NCBI GenBank assembly: GCA_024500155.1
Contig: CM044879.1
Location: forward strand, 25,228,572-25,292,571
Length of the DNA stretch: 64,000 nt
Reading direction: 5' to 3'
DNA from: Chenopodium formosanum
Lineage: Eukaryota > Streptophyta > Magnoliopsida > Caryophyllales > Amaranthaceae
A model generated the notes under the pieces. It saw only the letters and a list, made by a program, of their open reading frames with translations. It was not told the DNA's origin and searched no databases. Every line of letters starts with the position of its first letter. The first letter of the stretch is position 1. The position numbers and the translations under genes are program-made. This document shows positions 11,925 through 22,378 of the stretch, piece by piece.

Positions 11925-12665
11925 TGTTCCAAGATTGGATTGTCATCCCCAACTGTCAATATTCCCAAATGTGGATTGTCGCGTATCTTCTTCCACGACA
12001 ATTTTTCCAAGATTGGATTGTCACCTTTGGCAAAATTTCCAGGTATGGATTGTCGTGCTTCTTCTCGGTTTGGCAATTTTTCCAAGTTCAGATTGTCATA
12101 TATTCATCAAAACCTTGACAATTTTTCCGAGATTGGATTGTCATATACCTAGTTCTCTATGGAAAAATTTCCCAAAAGATTGTCGTAGGGTTCTCTTCAC
12201 CATAAATTCCGGCAAAGGTTCCTCAACGTGGATTGTCATTCATTCTTGTTTGGCAAATTTTCCCGAAGTGGATTGTCGATTGTCTCTTCTTTGCAAATGT
12301 TCCAAGACGAGGATTGTCAATAGTGGCAATATTTTCCTAAGAGGATTGTCTATAGTAGCAATATTTTCCTAAGAGGATTGTCGCATAGCATTGGCAATTT
12401 TCCAAGGTGGATCGTTTTCAAGAGTTATGTTCCAAGACGTGGATTGTCGATCGTAGCAAGGTTCTTATGACAGATTGTTACGAAACATTGGCAACTTTTC
12501 CGAAAAATTGGATTTTGGCAAAATTCCAAGATACGGATTGTCGCTTCATCGTGGCAACATTTCCAAGGATGGATTGTTACGGAACATTGACAGCTTTACC
12601 TAAATCGGATTGTCATACAAAATATGTGTTGACAACTGTTCCTGAAGAAAAGAGGATTGTCATCA
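11925..12665. repeat. Degenerate tandem array, GGATTGTC-based
   Basis: Roughly 18-20 units built on GGATTGTC, a variable stretch and TTTTCCAAGA. Successive GGATTGTC starts include 11937, 11973, 12015, 12047, 12090, 12135, 12177, 12230, 12270, 12311, 12343 and 12375, so unit length varies from about 32 to 53 bp. Two neighbouring 32-bp units near 12320-12382 are almost identical, suggesting recent duplication. Because the repeats lack stops in several frames they create spurious open frames rich in DCH and FPR; I do not regard these as genes. Confidence 0.85.
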
Positions 12666-13120
12666 CCCGAAGCATCAATAGCAATATCAAGAATCAATAA
12701 AGTAAACTAACCCTCAAGATAAAGAAGAGATTGTCTATAGCGGCGATGTACTGCCGTGGCGACGTGCTGCCACAACCTTGAAGATGACGGCATACAGACG
12801 ATGTTCCCGAAATACTGTGGAAGATTGTCACCAAGAAGTACTGAAGATGATGACGCAATGTTACCTTCAAAGATGGCGTTCTCTAGCTTGAAGAAGGTCG
12901 TCAAGACAAAATGCAACGAAAATGGTTACTTCCAGAGTCGTGTGCTCGACGGTGCAAGATACGCGTTTCTTAACTCTTTTATCTTTTTTAACTAATGATT
13001 AGTTTGCAGGTATCGGCGTTACAAGAATGATTTAGGATCGCAGAACGTTCTGAATCATTCTCCGTCCCTATCGCTACTTTGACTTTTGTTTTCGAAACTT
13101 TCGTTTCTCCAAACTCAGTC

Positions 13121-13134
13121 AAAGTGGGGGCTTC
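13121..13134 (+). other. Polypurine tract of element A
   Basis: AAAGTGGGGGCTTC lies directly against the TGTAGACACC start of the 3' LTR, the expected priming site for plus-strand DNA synthesis. Confidence 0.75.
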
Positions 13135-13633
13135 TGTAGACACCCATTTGTGTCTCCCCAAAACCAAACCCAGTGATGAATGCCTTTCACGTCGAACCAT
13201 AATCGAATGAGGTGAAAGTGCGGAAAAGTCAAGTGTTGCGGTTTTGTTTTATTTAAAATTCTCTTCTCTCTGTTTTCAAAAATAACTCTATTTATTAAAA
13301 ATAGCCAAAGCAGTTTAGTTTATTCCATAATTAAGGTCAAATAATAGTGTAGTTGGATGGGGCTTGAAGAGACCTTTCCAACGATATATTATAAGCCCAA
13401 TTCCGATGAATATTGAGGAAGTTATGGCCAAAATACTAAATTGGGGTCGGTTAATTATTTACATACGGCCCAATGATCTAGAGGAGGGCCCAATGTTAAT
13501 TATTATAACTAAAATTATTAGGATTAATTATAACTTTCTAGAAGTTTCTAGAAGGTTCCTTTTAGTTCTAATATTATTAGATTTAATAATTATTTATTTT
13601 AAGATGGATTTTATTTGGAATAAAAAATTATTA

Positions 13634-13705
<72 letters not shown>

Positions 13706-15076
13706 CTTTGAAAACACGTTTTTATCTTCTGTACGGATTCCGTAGATCAAGTTGATTAAAGATCAGATTCCGCGTGGAAAAACGCGTCCAAGTCAGACTG
13801 TCGCAAAACGACAAGTCTGTCGCCTTGCGACAGAGTGAATTTCTGGCGACAACGTGTAGTTTTATTCCTTATCAAATTCCTTACTTTTTCGGATTATTTT
13901 CCTTATAAATAGGGTCCCAAAACTCTATTGTCATTAATGGACAATCTTCTAATTCTCTCTATTCTCTCTTGAGTAATATATGCTTTCTTTCTCTCTCTTT
14001 CTAAACTAGCTTTTACATATAATATTCCGCATTCACAAGATTTAGAAGCATCTAGCCAAGTTCGAAGTTGCCTTCGCCCTAGACGTGCAAGGTTTAATAT
14101 TTTCTAAGGGTTTGGTCCAAATCTAGTTTAAACTTTCTTTAATTTAATTCCTTAATTCTTTATTATTTTCATTGAAGTTTACTAAATTGTGTATTTTGTT
14201 ATTAGAAAGAGGTACGAGGCTTCAAAGTAAGTAGATTAGCTTACTCCCTATTTCTTTCACAATGTAGAAAGCATGATTATTAATGTTTAATTCCAAGTGT
14301 CATGTTAGGATGTTTTTTCTTGCTTTCTAGTATCATGTTTAGGGTGCCTCTTACTATTTCTAATATCATGTTAGTACCATGTTAGGTTAAAGCTTTGATC
14401 TTTATTGTTTAGTGACATGCTAGGATTTGTTATTAATATTGTTAGTATCATGCCTAGGATCTTGCTATTATTATTAAGCTTTATTATGCCTTAACATGAT
14501 TTTGATTATTATTATTATTATGATTATGCTATTATTGTTATTATTATGCTTATGATTATTATTATCATTATGTTGCTTGATATTATATTATTGTTATTGC
14601 TTGGTCACACCTTTTATGTATGTTAAAGGGAATTTGTACTTGAAATCACGCTTAATAAGATAATTAATAATTTGGTTTACGCTAACATGATTTTAACTCA
14701 AGTGATCGCCAATAACAGTTTTATTTGTGCATTAATATTCAACTAACATAGATTAAACAGATTCAGGGTTAATATAATGTTTGCATGGTAGTCAAAAAGC
14801 GCACATGAATACGAGTAGAACAAAGTAGATGCCTATTTTATAGGGCGGGTCCTTTCTTTTGTAGATTGGATTCTTACCCTCATCCCCGAACCCTATTTGA
14901 TTCAAGACCTTATGGAGTTGACGGTCCCTTGGATTGTTTTTGGGTTTACAAGTTCCTAAAACTTGTTGGCGACTCTTTTGCTCTCTTTTTCTTCCCTTTG
15001 GAACGCCACCATACTTTAGTGTATGTTCACAGTGGGGTTCAAGTTTGGGATCGTAATGCTTGAAATATTCCCTACA
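13135..15076 (+). repeat. Element A 3' LTR, complete (1942 bp)
   Basis: Runs from TGTAGACACC to TTCCCTACA, with TGTAG/CTACA inverted ends. It contains the palindrome array, a TATA box at 13904-13911, an (ATT)n tract (about 13621-13705) and a leader segment shared with C. It is closely similar to the truncated 5' LTR and to element C's 5' LTR (34901-36833). Confidence 0.9.
13798..13911 (+). promoter_or_regulatory. Palindrome array plus TATA box in LTR A (3')
   Basis: Same design as at 1903-2020: CTGTCGC starts 19-20 bp apart, a CTGTCGCCTTGCGACAG inverted repeat, then TATAAATA at 13904-13911. Compared with the 5' copy it has lost CpG sites by C-to-T or G-to-A change, as expected after methylation. 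Confidence 0.6.
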
Positions 15077-15104
15077 CCTAGTTTTCCCCACGTCAAAATG
15101 CATT
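15077..15104 (+). repeat. Tail of another family-B LTR plus collapsed internal DNA
   Basis: CCTAGTTTTCCCCACGTCA (15077-15095) matches the last bases of family-B LTRs. It is followed by AAATG, as found just inside a 5' LTR, and then GCATT-like bases as found just before a 3' LTR, with nothing between. It looks like two B elements joined after loss of an entire internal region. Confidence 0.65.
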
Positions 15105-16691
15105 TGATGTGTGTCATAAATGGCACCCATTTGATGAGCATTTGGGTCCTTTTTATCCTCTTTTCATGGCTTTCATGCTTAATAAATGCTCAGTTTTATG
15201 CTTTGTTGCTTAGTTTTACCTTTCCTTTCCTATTTTGTAGTTTTCGTGCATTTCGTTGATTTTCAAGCCTTTTCTCCTTTATTTGATCTATTTTCGTGGT
15301 AGTAGGTATTGAACGAGGTTCGGGTCTTGTTTTTGGTGATCCGCTAAGGTGGAGGAACGTTTTGGATCAAGTTCATGGCATTCGGGAAGTTCAAGATGCG
15401 TATAGTACAAGTGGAAGTTCCAAGTCTTGGCTCTTCTCTTGCGCTCGCATGCGGCGCTACTATCAAAGGGGTGGTGTGCCCACCAATATTAAGCCTTAGC
15501 TACTGCCCCTTCTAGTGTTCATCACCATCATAAGTCATGCACCCATCGCAAATGCTCGAAGCCTTGAGAAATCGAAGAAACCCAGCTAGGTGCGGCCGCG
15601 TGCGCGGGTGGTGCGGGCGCACCTCCCCTGCTGCGTGGGCGCGCCGCCGTGGGTTCTTCTTGCTCGGTTTTTGATGTTTTTGCACCTCTATTTATACCTT
15701 TGTAAACCTGATTTTTTGGTAAGTTTAGAAGGAGAATTAGATCATAATCTTATCCTAGTTGTGAGCTTCTCTCTCTAGATTTAAGGTTAGTTTTAGGAGT
15801 AGATTTTAGAGAGAGAAAGTGAGGAATTTCAATGGTGATTGAGAGATTGAAGATTCAATGGTGACAATTGTATTGGAGATCTTCTCTATTATAAATGAGC
15901 ATTTCTAAACTTTATCTCATTTATTGTTTTGTTTAGTATTCATGTTTGGATTGTTTGATTTTGATTGGAATTTGATGATTGATATTTGATTAGTGTAATT
16001 GTTCTTCTTAGATTCTTGATTGTTGATTTCTTTAGTTGTTTGTTGATTTGATAATGTTGTTAGAGTAGTTGTTTGGTTAGGGATATGGTGAAGCTTATAT
16101 GATGTAATGGATTGATGTAATTTGGGGATAATTGATGGAGTTGATGATGTGATTAAATTGGTTGATTGATCATGTGCATGTGTGTGATTAATTAAAGAGT
16201 AGCAAACTTTGATTGTTGCACTAGATTGCATTATAAGTTCACGTTGATACGGACCATTGATTTGTGGCTTGCATTTACATGATTATGGTGTCTTGTGATG
16301 TGTCCTAGCTAGAGTTTATCGTAGTTGACGCTAGTTAGACCTATAGGAGATTAGCTTGATATGCACTTTTGGTTGCATGATTGATCTTCCTTGACATTGC
16401 TTGACTTAGTCGACTTTCCTATTCCAATTTTCTATGTTCATTGCTATTATTTGTGGATCCTAATCCCTAGCTCTTTATTTGTTTGGTTTCATTATCTTAG
16501 TAGTTGTTTGTGTCACCTTTTACCCATCGTCTTCGATCTAGCTTAGGCATATAATTAAAAGCACTTAGACATTACCATTATGGGTTCGACCCTTGACTTA
16601 CCTCTATACTTGTATTTAGGTTTGTTGAGTGTTTATAAATTTTGTTTTGCTTAGGGAGGATAAGTCCAACGACCTAGTTTTCCCTACGTGA
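15105..16691 (+). repeat. Element B 5' LTR (1587 bp)
   Basis: Starts TGATGTGTGTCATAAATGG and ends CTACGTGA, a decayed CACGTCA. It contains a GC-rich palindrome array at 15590-15642, a TATTTATA box at 15689-15696 and an AGAGAGAGAAAG tract near 15811. Confidence 0.88.
15590..15696 (+). promoter_or_regulatory. GTGCGGCCGCAC-type palindrome array and TATA box, LTR B 5'
   Basis: Palindrome-like units start at 15590, 15611 and about 15631 (21 and 20 bp apart) in an otherwise AT-rich LTR. TATTTATA follows at 15689. This copy has about three units against four and five in the other B LTRs. The promoter role is inferred. Confidence 0.55.
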
Positions 16692-16694
16692 AAA

Positions 16695-16712
16695 TGGTGC
16701 TGTTGCCGGGGA
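16695..16712 (+). other. Primer binding site of element B (tRNA-Asp type)
   Basis: TGGTGCTGTTGCCGGGGA lies three bases after the 5' LTR. It differs at two C-to-T positions from TGGCGCCGTTGCCGGGGA, the complement of the plant tRNA-Asp 3' end used by Athila-like elements. Confidence 0.8.
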
Positions 16713-16802
16713 ACGGTGTCTATGTTTGAGTGTTTTTGATTGCTTGAGTCTAGGTCATTTTTTTTACTTTTCTTTTATTTGATTTTTGTTTGCTTTTTAA
16801 AA

Positions 16803-18511
16803 ATGGCATATCTATCTTTTTCTCAACATAATGGTGAGGCTTTTTGTGAATATTTCAATAGACTTAAGGGATTTCTTGACTATAATCGTTGTAGTCTTTG
16901 GGAAGCTTGTGAGATATGTTATCATGGTTTGAATGTGCAAACTATGGATATAGTTGAGGGAATGCATAATGGTAAATTTAGAGCATTTTCTATTGAAGAT
17001 GATTGGAAATTTTATGTTTGGTTTGCTTGGGAAGTCTATAATAAGGGTAAGTGTGCTTCTATTTTTTATGTGCAATGTGTTAATTCTTCCAATGTTAGCA
17101 TGATTTACCATGATGTGTCACATGATCCCATAGTTGAACCTAGAACAAATGCTTCCAATTCTATTTCCTCTTTTGTTCATGATAATGTGTTGCATGTTCA
17201 AGCTAACAAATCTCATACATTTGAAAATGCTCCTAATCCCCTATTTGATGAAAATGCTCATGTTTGTAATGATGATGATCCTACCTTTGGTTGTACTTCT
17301 TCTTCTCTTGTTGAGCCTCAATCTCCTACAACTTTTAAATGTCTTATTGCTACCTTGGAAACTCAAATTAGGCATGTTGAGCTTAGTGATGATCTTGGGC
17401 CTAAAAAGGAGTCGACTCTTAATTGTTTGAGAAGTCAATTGGAGATGATGAAAAAGAGTGAGGAGCGTCTCGAGGAGGGAAGAAGGAGAAATGAAGAGCT
17501 AGAAAGCTAATTGTCATCTTTGACGCTTGAGTGGGAAAATTTCAAATCCAATGTGTGTGTTGAGGGTGATGATGGTAATTTCGAGCAACCAAGAGTGTGT
17601 GAGGATCCTATTGTTGAGCATGGGAGTGAAGGAGAGAGAGTCGAGAGTGATGATGATTTTGATGATATTTTAAGTCTAGACATCACTTCCTTTGTTGGTT
17701 TTGATGAGTCTCATGTGTATGAATGTGACTCTTCTATCCATGATTATTGGACTCATTTGAGGTTATATCAAATGTATTTATTTAGTGCATAAGGAATAGC
17801 CATAGCCTTTTAAGCAAGTTCATTGAGAAAGCTTCATGGGAGAGAGATAATTTAGAAATGAATTTGCCTCCATTCATGCATGGTTTTGAGACTCTAGGCT
17901 TTAAGGAAGTTGAGGGAGTTATTGTTCATGAAGGTAGTGGAGGAGATTATGTGGTTCCTCTTGGGAGTTGGATGTTTGAGGGAGATGGTGATCATGAGTG
18001 TTCATCTTTTGACGACTCTATGATTGATTTTCATGCCCTCATCGGCGATGTGAGACCTTGTGTTGAGGGAGTCGCGAACCCTTTGCCTATTTCTCATACC
18101 CCTCTCTCTCAAAAGTTTGACCATATCCCCTATTGCCCTATTTTTCTCCCTTCCTTTGTTGGTAAGCCTATTTGGGACCCTTTTGTCTATGAGGATTTGC
18201 ATGTGGCTCATTTGTCTCCAATTGGGGAAAAGGGTGATGTTGCCACCCAAAAATATTTTGAGGAGAGTTTGCCATCTTTTTCTTCTTCTTCCTCTTCTTT
18301 TTCTTTTTCTTCTTATTTTGTTGAGTTTTCTTTTAATTCTTCTTCCTTCTCTTGGCATCTCTCTCCTCATAGGTTTGCACAATGCTTTTTGCATGCCTTA
18401 TTTTTGTCATGTGCACACTTACTTTCATATGAAATGTGTAGTAGTGCATTTGAAAAGCTCTTGCGTGTGTTGAATTATTATTTTACTAGAGCGGTCAAGC
18501 TTGGACCTTAA
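16803..18511 (+). pseudogene. Gag-like protein of element B, broken
   Basis: The ATG at 16803 (MAYLSFSQ) is the natural start. The first 90 residues resemble the core of plant retrotransposon gag: EAFCEYFNRLKGFL, then WEACEICYHGLNVQTMDIVEG, matching the F-Y-N-G-L pattern of Athila-type gag. A Cys- and His-poor middle, a Glu/Arg-rich coiled-coil-like segment ending near 17505, and an acidic stretch follow. A TAA at 17508-17510 interrupts the frame, which continues to 17792. A frame change then leads into 17858-18511, a segment with a run of Ser/Phe (about residues 140-170 of that part) ending at VKLGP. No zinc knuckle and no enzymatic motif is visible. The protein could coat RNA or have drifted; no exact family can be assigned beyond gag-like. 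Confidence 0.6.
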
Positions 18512-20735
18512 GCAAGCCTTTCTCAGGAAGTAACCCATGTTTTAGATTAGATTTTGCTTTGTTTTTAGAATGGATTTTCTCTCATGGAAATATTTGTCTG
18601 CCTTTTGCTAGGTACATGACTTGATATACTTTGGTGCTTCGATTCGGATCAAGAATCAAGGAAGGATGACTCCTATTTTTGCGAGCATATGGAGACAAGG
18701 TTCAATTCTTGAGAAATTAGCTTTGAAAGGTTTAATTAGTTCATTTGCGGGTATTTACACCCACCTCAAATCCGGTAATATCTTTCCTTGCTCTTTCTCT
18801 AATGGTTGATGCCATGTTGGACATTAGTTTGTTGGATTGATCTCCTTGTTTTCCCCTCCCATGGATTATATGATTTATGTTTGAGTGTATTGTCTCATTC
18901 AAGCTTGGGGGAGGGTATTCTATCATGTTTGGTGGGATGTTGATCCTTATGTGTTATGCACCTTTGTATATGCTTTTCCATGTTTCTTATATTTTGAAAA
19001 ACTCCAAAAAGATTTTTATTTCTATCAAGGCAAATTTGCAATGTGTTTTGTTTTAATCTTGCTTTGGACTTAATAACATTTGGACTTGTATGATTGAGTG
19101 CTTTTCTTCCTAAATGGTAATGGTGTGCACGGTTTGAGAGTACGCTTGGATGATTTAAGGATAAAGCATGCTTAGGTAGTTGGTTAGAACTAGTGGGAAC
19201 ATGAAGCCGAATTCTACTTGTTTGTGGCATGTTTGGTAGTTGCTTCCTATAGTCGATTTGACACCAATAGTGAGTTTTTGCTACATTTGTGTGAGTTCTT
19301 TATTTTTCAAGCCTTCTACCTATATATGAATGAGCGGCATGGATCCTTGACTTCTTGCAAACCTAATCTTGAAACTTGACTCATAGATCTTGAATCCGAG
19401 ACCGAACCATTTAGGGAGGACAAAGGCATATTTTCGGGGTGGTATTTTTTATTTTTAGGATAGTTTGTTTCATCTTTATTTTTGGGTTTACATTTGCCTT
19501 CTTGCAACCATTTGAGCCTTATGCCTTCTTTTCAAGCCACATCTTTAGATCTTTGGCCTTTTGTTTCGTTTTCTTTCTTTTCTTGGTTTTTGTGAAGCAA
19601 ATTGATCATACTTGATGGAGTTTGTGGTGGACAAGTTGGAATGTTTGGTTCTTATGAAAGCAAGATTGTGTTATATCTTCTTTGTGAATAATGGCAAATG
19701 AGTATGAGTAAAAGCCGTCATACATTATAAAAGGCATGTACAAATAAGTGCAAAATCGAAAAAGCCGTCCAAAGTTAAAAGAGGCGAGGACAAAGCACTA
19801 TTAAAATGAAAAAAAGAAAAAAAGTGAAAAATGAAAAATTCAAAAATATTTTGATGTGAGTTTTCTCCCTTTTTGAGCATTGATGACAATGCTCCATTTA
19901 AGCTTGGGGGGAAGCGTTCTCACGCTTTTTTATATATGTTAGTGATTTGTAGTTTTGAATAAGCTTGGGGGTATAAGGTACATGTATTTTTTTTTGGTTC
20001 GGTGACTACTTGATTGTGATCCTAAGAATTGGCCATTCTTTTGCTTCATTGATTAGGAAAACAACAAATTTTAAATTTTAGCGTACCTTCACCCTTTTGC
20101 CTTAACGTTACAACCTTGGGGAAAGACCTTTTGACCTAAGTGGTTGAGTCATTCATCGGTGGAGAGGAATGTGTGTTTTAGGAATAAGGAGAGGGGATGC
20201 AAAAGTCAAGATGTCGAGTAGCCTAAAAATTCTCTTTTTCCGGTTCCTTCAAGGAATCATTGGGATGCTCACTAGAGGTTGATTTGAAGCTATTAGGAAG
20301 AACGTGGTAAGATCGTTTGGTATGAAAGTGGATTGTGAAAGCTAGTTCCTACGCTTAGCATATTTCTGTTTCAATCAACCTTGGGTATCTTGGAACGTGC
20401 ACTCCCTTACTTGTTTAGAAAGATTTGCATTCATTTGTGCTTGTACATTTGGAAAATTCCTTTCATGAACATGTGTTTGTTTTGCTTTTATCTTGATTTC
20501 TTTTCATGCTTTGCCTTGTTTGTATTATTATGAGAGTTTTGGGGTAAACTCTTAGGATACCCTTACGAAAGCATTACTCGTCCTCTAGGGCGATACAGGG
20601 GTTAAATGGCTTGTCATTAGTTGCTAAAATTGACCGTGATTCCTACGAAAGTGAGTTAGTGTATATTCTCATCTCGTCTCTTCTCTTTTGTTTGTTTGAA
20701 TAAGCTCGTCATTTTCACTCCCTTGATTTTGTTTT
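18512..20735 (+). other. 3' non-coding region of element B with repeated polypurine-like motifs
   Basis: About 2.2 kb without a credible gene. AAGCTTGGGGG occurs at 18901, 19900 and 19961, and again at 20757 as the true polypurine tract. An A-rich simple stretch lies near 19800-19850. The last 700 bp are shared with the reversed relative at 32498-33237. Confidence 0.7.
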
Positions 20736-20771
20736 GCTCGAGGACGAGCAAAAGATAAGCTTGGGGGCATT
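20736..20771 (+). other. Hairpin and polypurine tract before LTR B 3'
   Basis: GCTCG-AGGA-CGAGC (20736-20749) can fold as a five-bp stem. It is followed by AAAAGATAAGCTTGGGGGCA and the LTR start. The reversed relative near 32498-32550 keeps the same layout. Confidence 0.65.
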
Positions 20772-22378
20772 TGATGTGTGTCATAACGGCACCCATTGGA
20801 TGAGCATTTATGTCCTTTTTTTCCTCTTTTCATGGCTTTCATGCTTAATAAATGCTTAGTTTTATGCTTTGTTGCTTAGTTTTACCTTTCCTCTCTTATT
20901 TTGTAGTTTTCGTGCATTTCGTTGGTTTTCTAGCCTTTTCTCGTTTATTTGCTCTATTTTCGTGGTTGTAGGTGTTGAACGAGGTTCGGGTCTTAATTTT
21001 GGTGATCCGCTAAGGTGGAGGAAGCTTTTGGATCAAGTTCATGGCATTCTGGAAGCTCAAGATGCAAAGAAGTGGAAGTTCCAAGTCTTGGCTCTTCTCT
21101 TGCGCTCGCATGTGGTGCTACTATCAAAAGGGTGGTGTGCCCACCAATATTAAGCCTTAGCTACTGCCACTTCTAGTGTTCATCACCATCATAAGTCATG
21201 CACCCATCGCAAATGCTCGAAGCCTTGAGAAATCGAAGAAACCCAGCTAGGTGCGGCCGCGAGTGCGGGTGGTCCGGCCGCGCACCAGGGTGGTGCAGGC
21301 GTACCTCCCCTACTGCGCCGGCGCGCCGCCGTGGGTTCTTCTTTGCTCGGTGTTTGATGTTTTTGCACCTCTATTTATACCCTTGTAAACCTGGTTTTTG
21401 GGTAAGTTTAGAAGGAGAATTAGATCATAATTTTAGCTTAGTTGAGAGCTTCTCTCTCTAGATTTAGGGTTAGTTTTAGGAGTAGATTTTAGAGAGAGAA
21501 AGTGAGGAATTTCAATGGTGATTGAGAGATTTAAGTTTCAATGGTGACAATTGTATTGGAGATCTTCTCTATTATCAATGAGCATTTCTAAACTCTATCT
21601 CCTTTATTGTTTTGTTTAGGATTCATGTTTGGATTGTTTGATTTTGATTGGAATTTGATGATTGATATTTGATTAGTGTAATTGTTCTTCTTAGATTGTT
21701 GATTGTTGATTTCTTTAGTTGTCTGTTGATTTGTTAATGTTGTTAGAGTAGTTGTTTAGTTAGGGATATGGTGAAGCTTATATGATATAATGGATTGATG
21801 TAATTTGGGGTTAATTGATGGAGTTGATGATGTGATTAAATTGGTTGATTGATCATGTGCATGTGTGTGATTAATTAAAGACTAGCTAACTTTGATTGTT
21901 GCACTAGATTGCATTGTAAGTTCACATTGATACGGACCATTGATTTGTGGCTGGCATATACACGATTTAAGGTGTCTTGTGATGTTTCCTAGCTAGAGTT
22001 TATCGTAGTTGATGCTAGTTAGACCTCTAGGAGAATAGTTTGATATGCTCTTTTGGTTGTATGATTGATCTTCCCTCACATTGCTTGACTTAGTCGACTT
22101 TCCTATTCCAATTTGCTTTGTTCATTGCTATTATTTGCGGATCCTAATCCCTAGCTCTTTATTTGTTTGGTTTGTTCGTCTTAGTAGTTGTTTGTGTCAC
22201 CTTTTACCCATCGTTTTCGACCTAGGTTAGGCATATAATTGAAAGCACTTAGACATTACCGTTCCTTTGTGTTCGACCCTTGACTTACCTCTATACTTGT
22301 ATTTAGGTTTGTTGAGTGTTTATAAATTTTGTTTGGCTTAGGGAGGATTAGGCCAACGACCTAGTTCACCTCACGTCA
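20772..22378 (+). repeat. Element B 3' LTR (1607 bp)
   Basis: Starts TGATGTGTGTCATAACGG and ends CACCTCACGTCA. It is very similar to the 5' LTR throughout. Confidence 0.88.
21251..21379 (+). promoter_or_regulatory. Palindrome array and TATA box, LTR B 3'
   Basis: Units GTGCGGCCGCGA (21251), GTCCGGCCGCGC (21272), GTGCAGGCGTAC (21293) and CTGCGCCGGCGC (about 21313) are spaced 21, 21 and 20 bp. TATTTATA follows at 21372. Confidence 0.55.

Larger units (their letters stand above)
9641..13120 (+). other. 3' non-coding region of element A
   Basis: About 3.5 kb without a credible gene. It includes a poly(A) run at 9847-9873, short A-rich simple repeats near 10280-10360, a Tat-type motif GATACGTAGGCAACC (10550-10564), a palindrome cluster (11604-11690) and a degenerate tandem array (about 11925-12665). 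Tat-lineage elements are known to carry long 3' regions with tandem repeats. Confidence 0.65.
1516..15076 (+). mobile_element. Element A: non-autonomous Tat-type Ty3/gypsy retrotransposon
   Basis: An LTR retrotransposon with a truncated 5' LTR (1516-3199), primer site (3206-3223), leader, gag remnant (8527-9640), long 3' non-coding region with tandem repeats, polypurine tract and complete 3' LTR (13135-15076). A hAT transposon occupies 3282-6901, so the element itself is about 9.9 kb. No protease, reverse transcriptase or integrase lies between gag and the 3' LTR. LTR and leader closely match element C, which does carry pol. The two LTRs of A look only a few percent diverged by eye, suggesting fairly recent insertion. 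The right flank (15077 on) is the tail of an LTR of family B, so A probably inserted into such an LTR. The left flank is lost. Confidence 0.85.
15105..22378 (+). mobile_element. Element B: non-autonomous Athila-like LTR retrotransposon
   Basis: A 7.3-kb element with two LTRs of about 1.6 kb (15105-16691, 20772-22378) with TGATGTG...CACGTCA ends, a tRNA-Asp primer site, one broken gag-like reading frame and a polypurine tract. No protease, reverse transcriptase or integrase is present. The 5-bp flanks (GCATT on the left, ATACA on the right) do not match, in line with the rearranged left junction. Further copies of the LTR occur at 47307-48639 and 61122-62746, with a diverged relative on the minus strand at 31671-32497. 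Confidence 0.85.

Noticed and set aside
11935..12700. Open frames with repeated FPRLDCH-like and DWIV-like peptides
   Set aside because: They follow the tandem repeat in several frames at once, so openness comes from the repeat and not from coding selection.
13364..13711. Reading frame ending in a long Tyr run
   Set aside because: The run is the translated (ATT)n microsatellite of LTR A; the rest lies in LTR promoter DNA.
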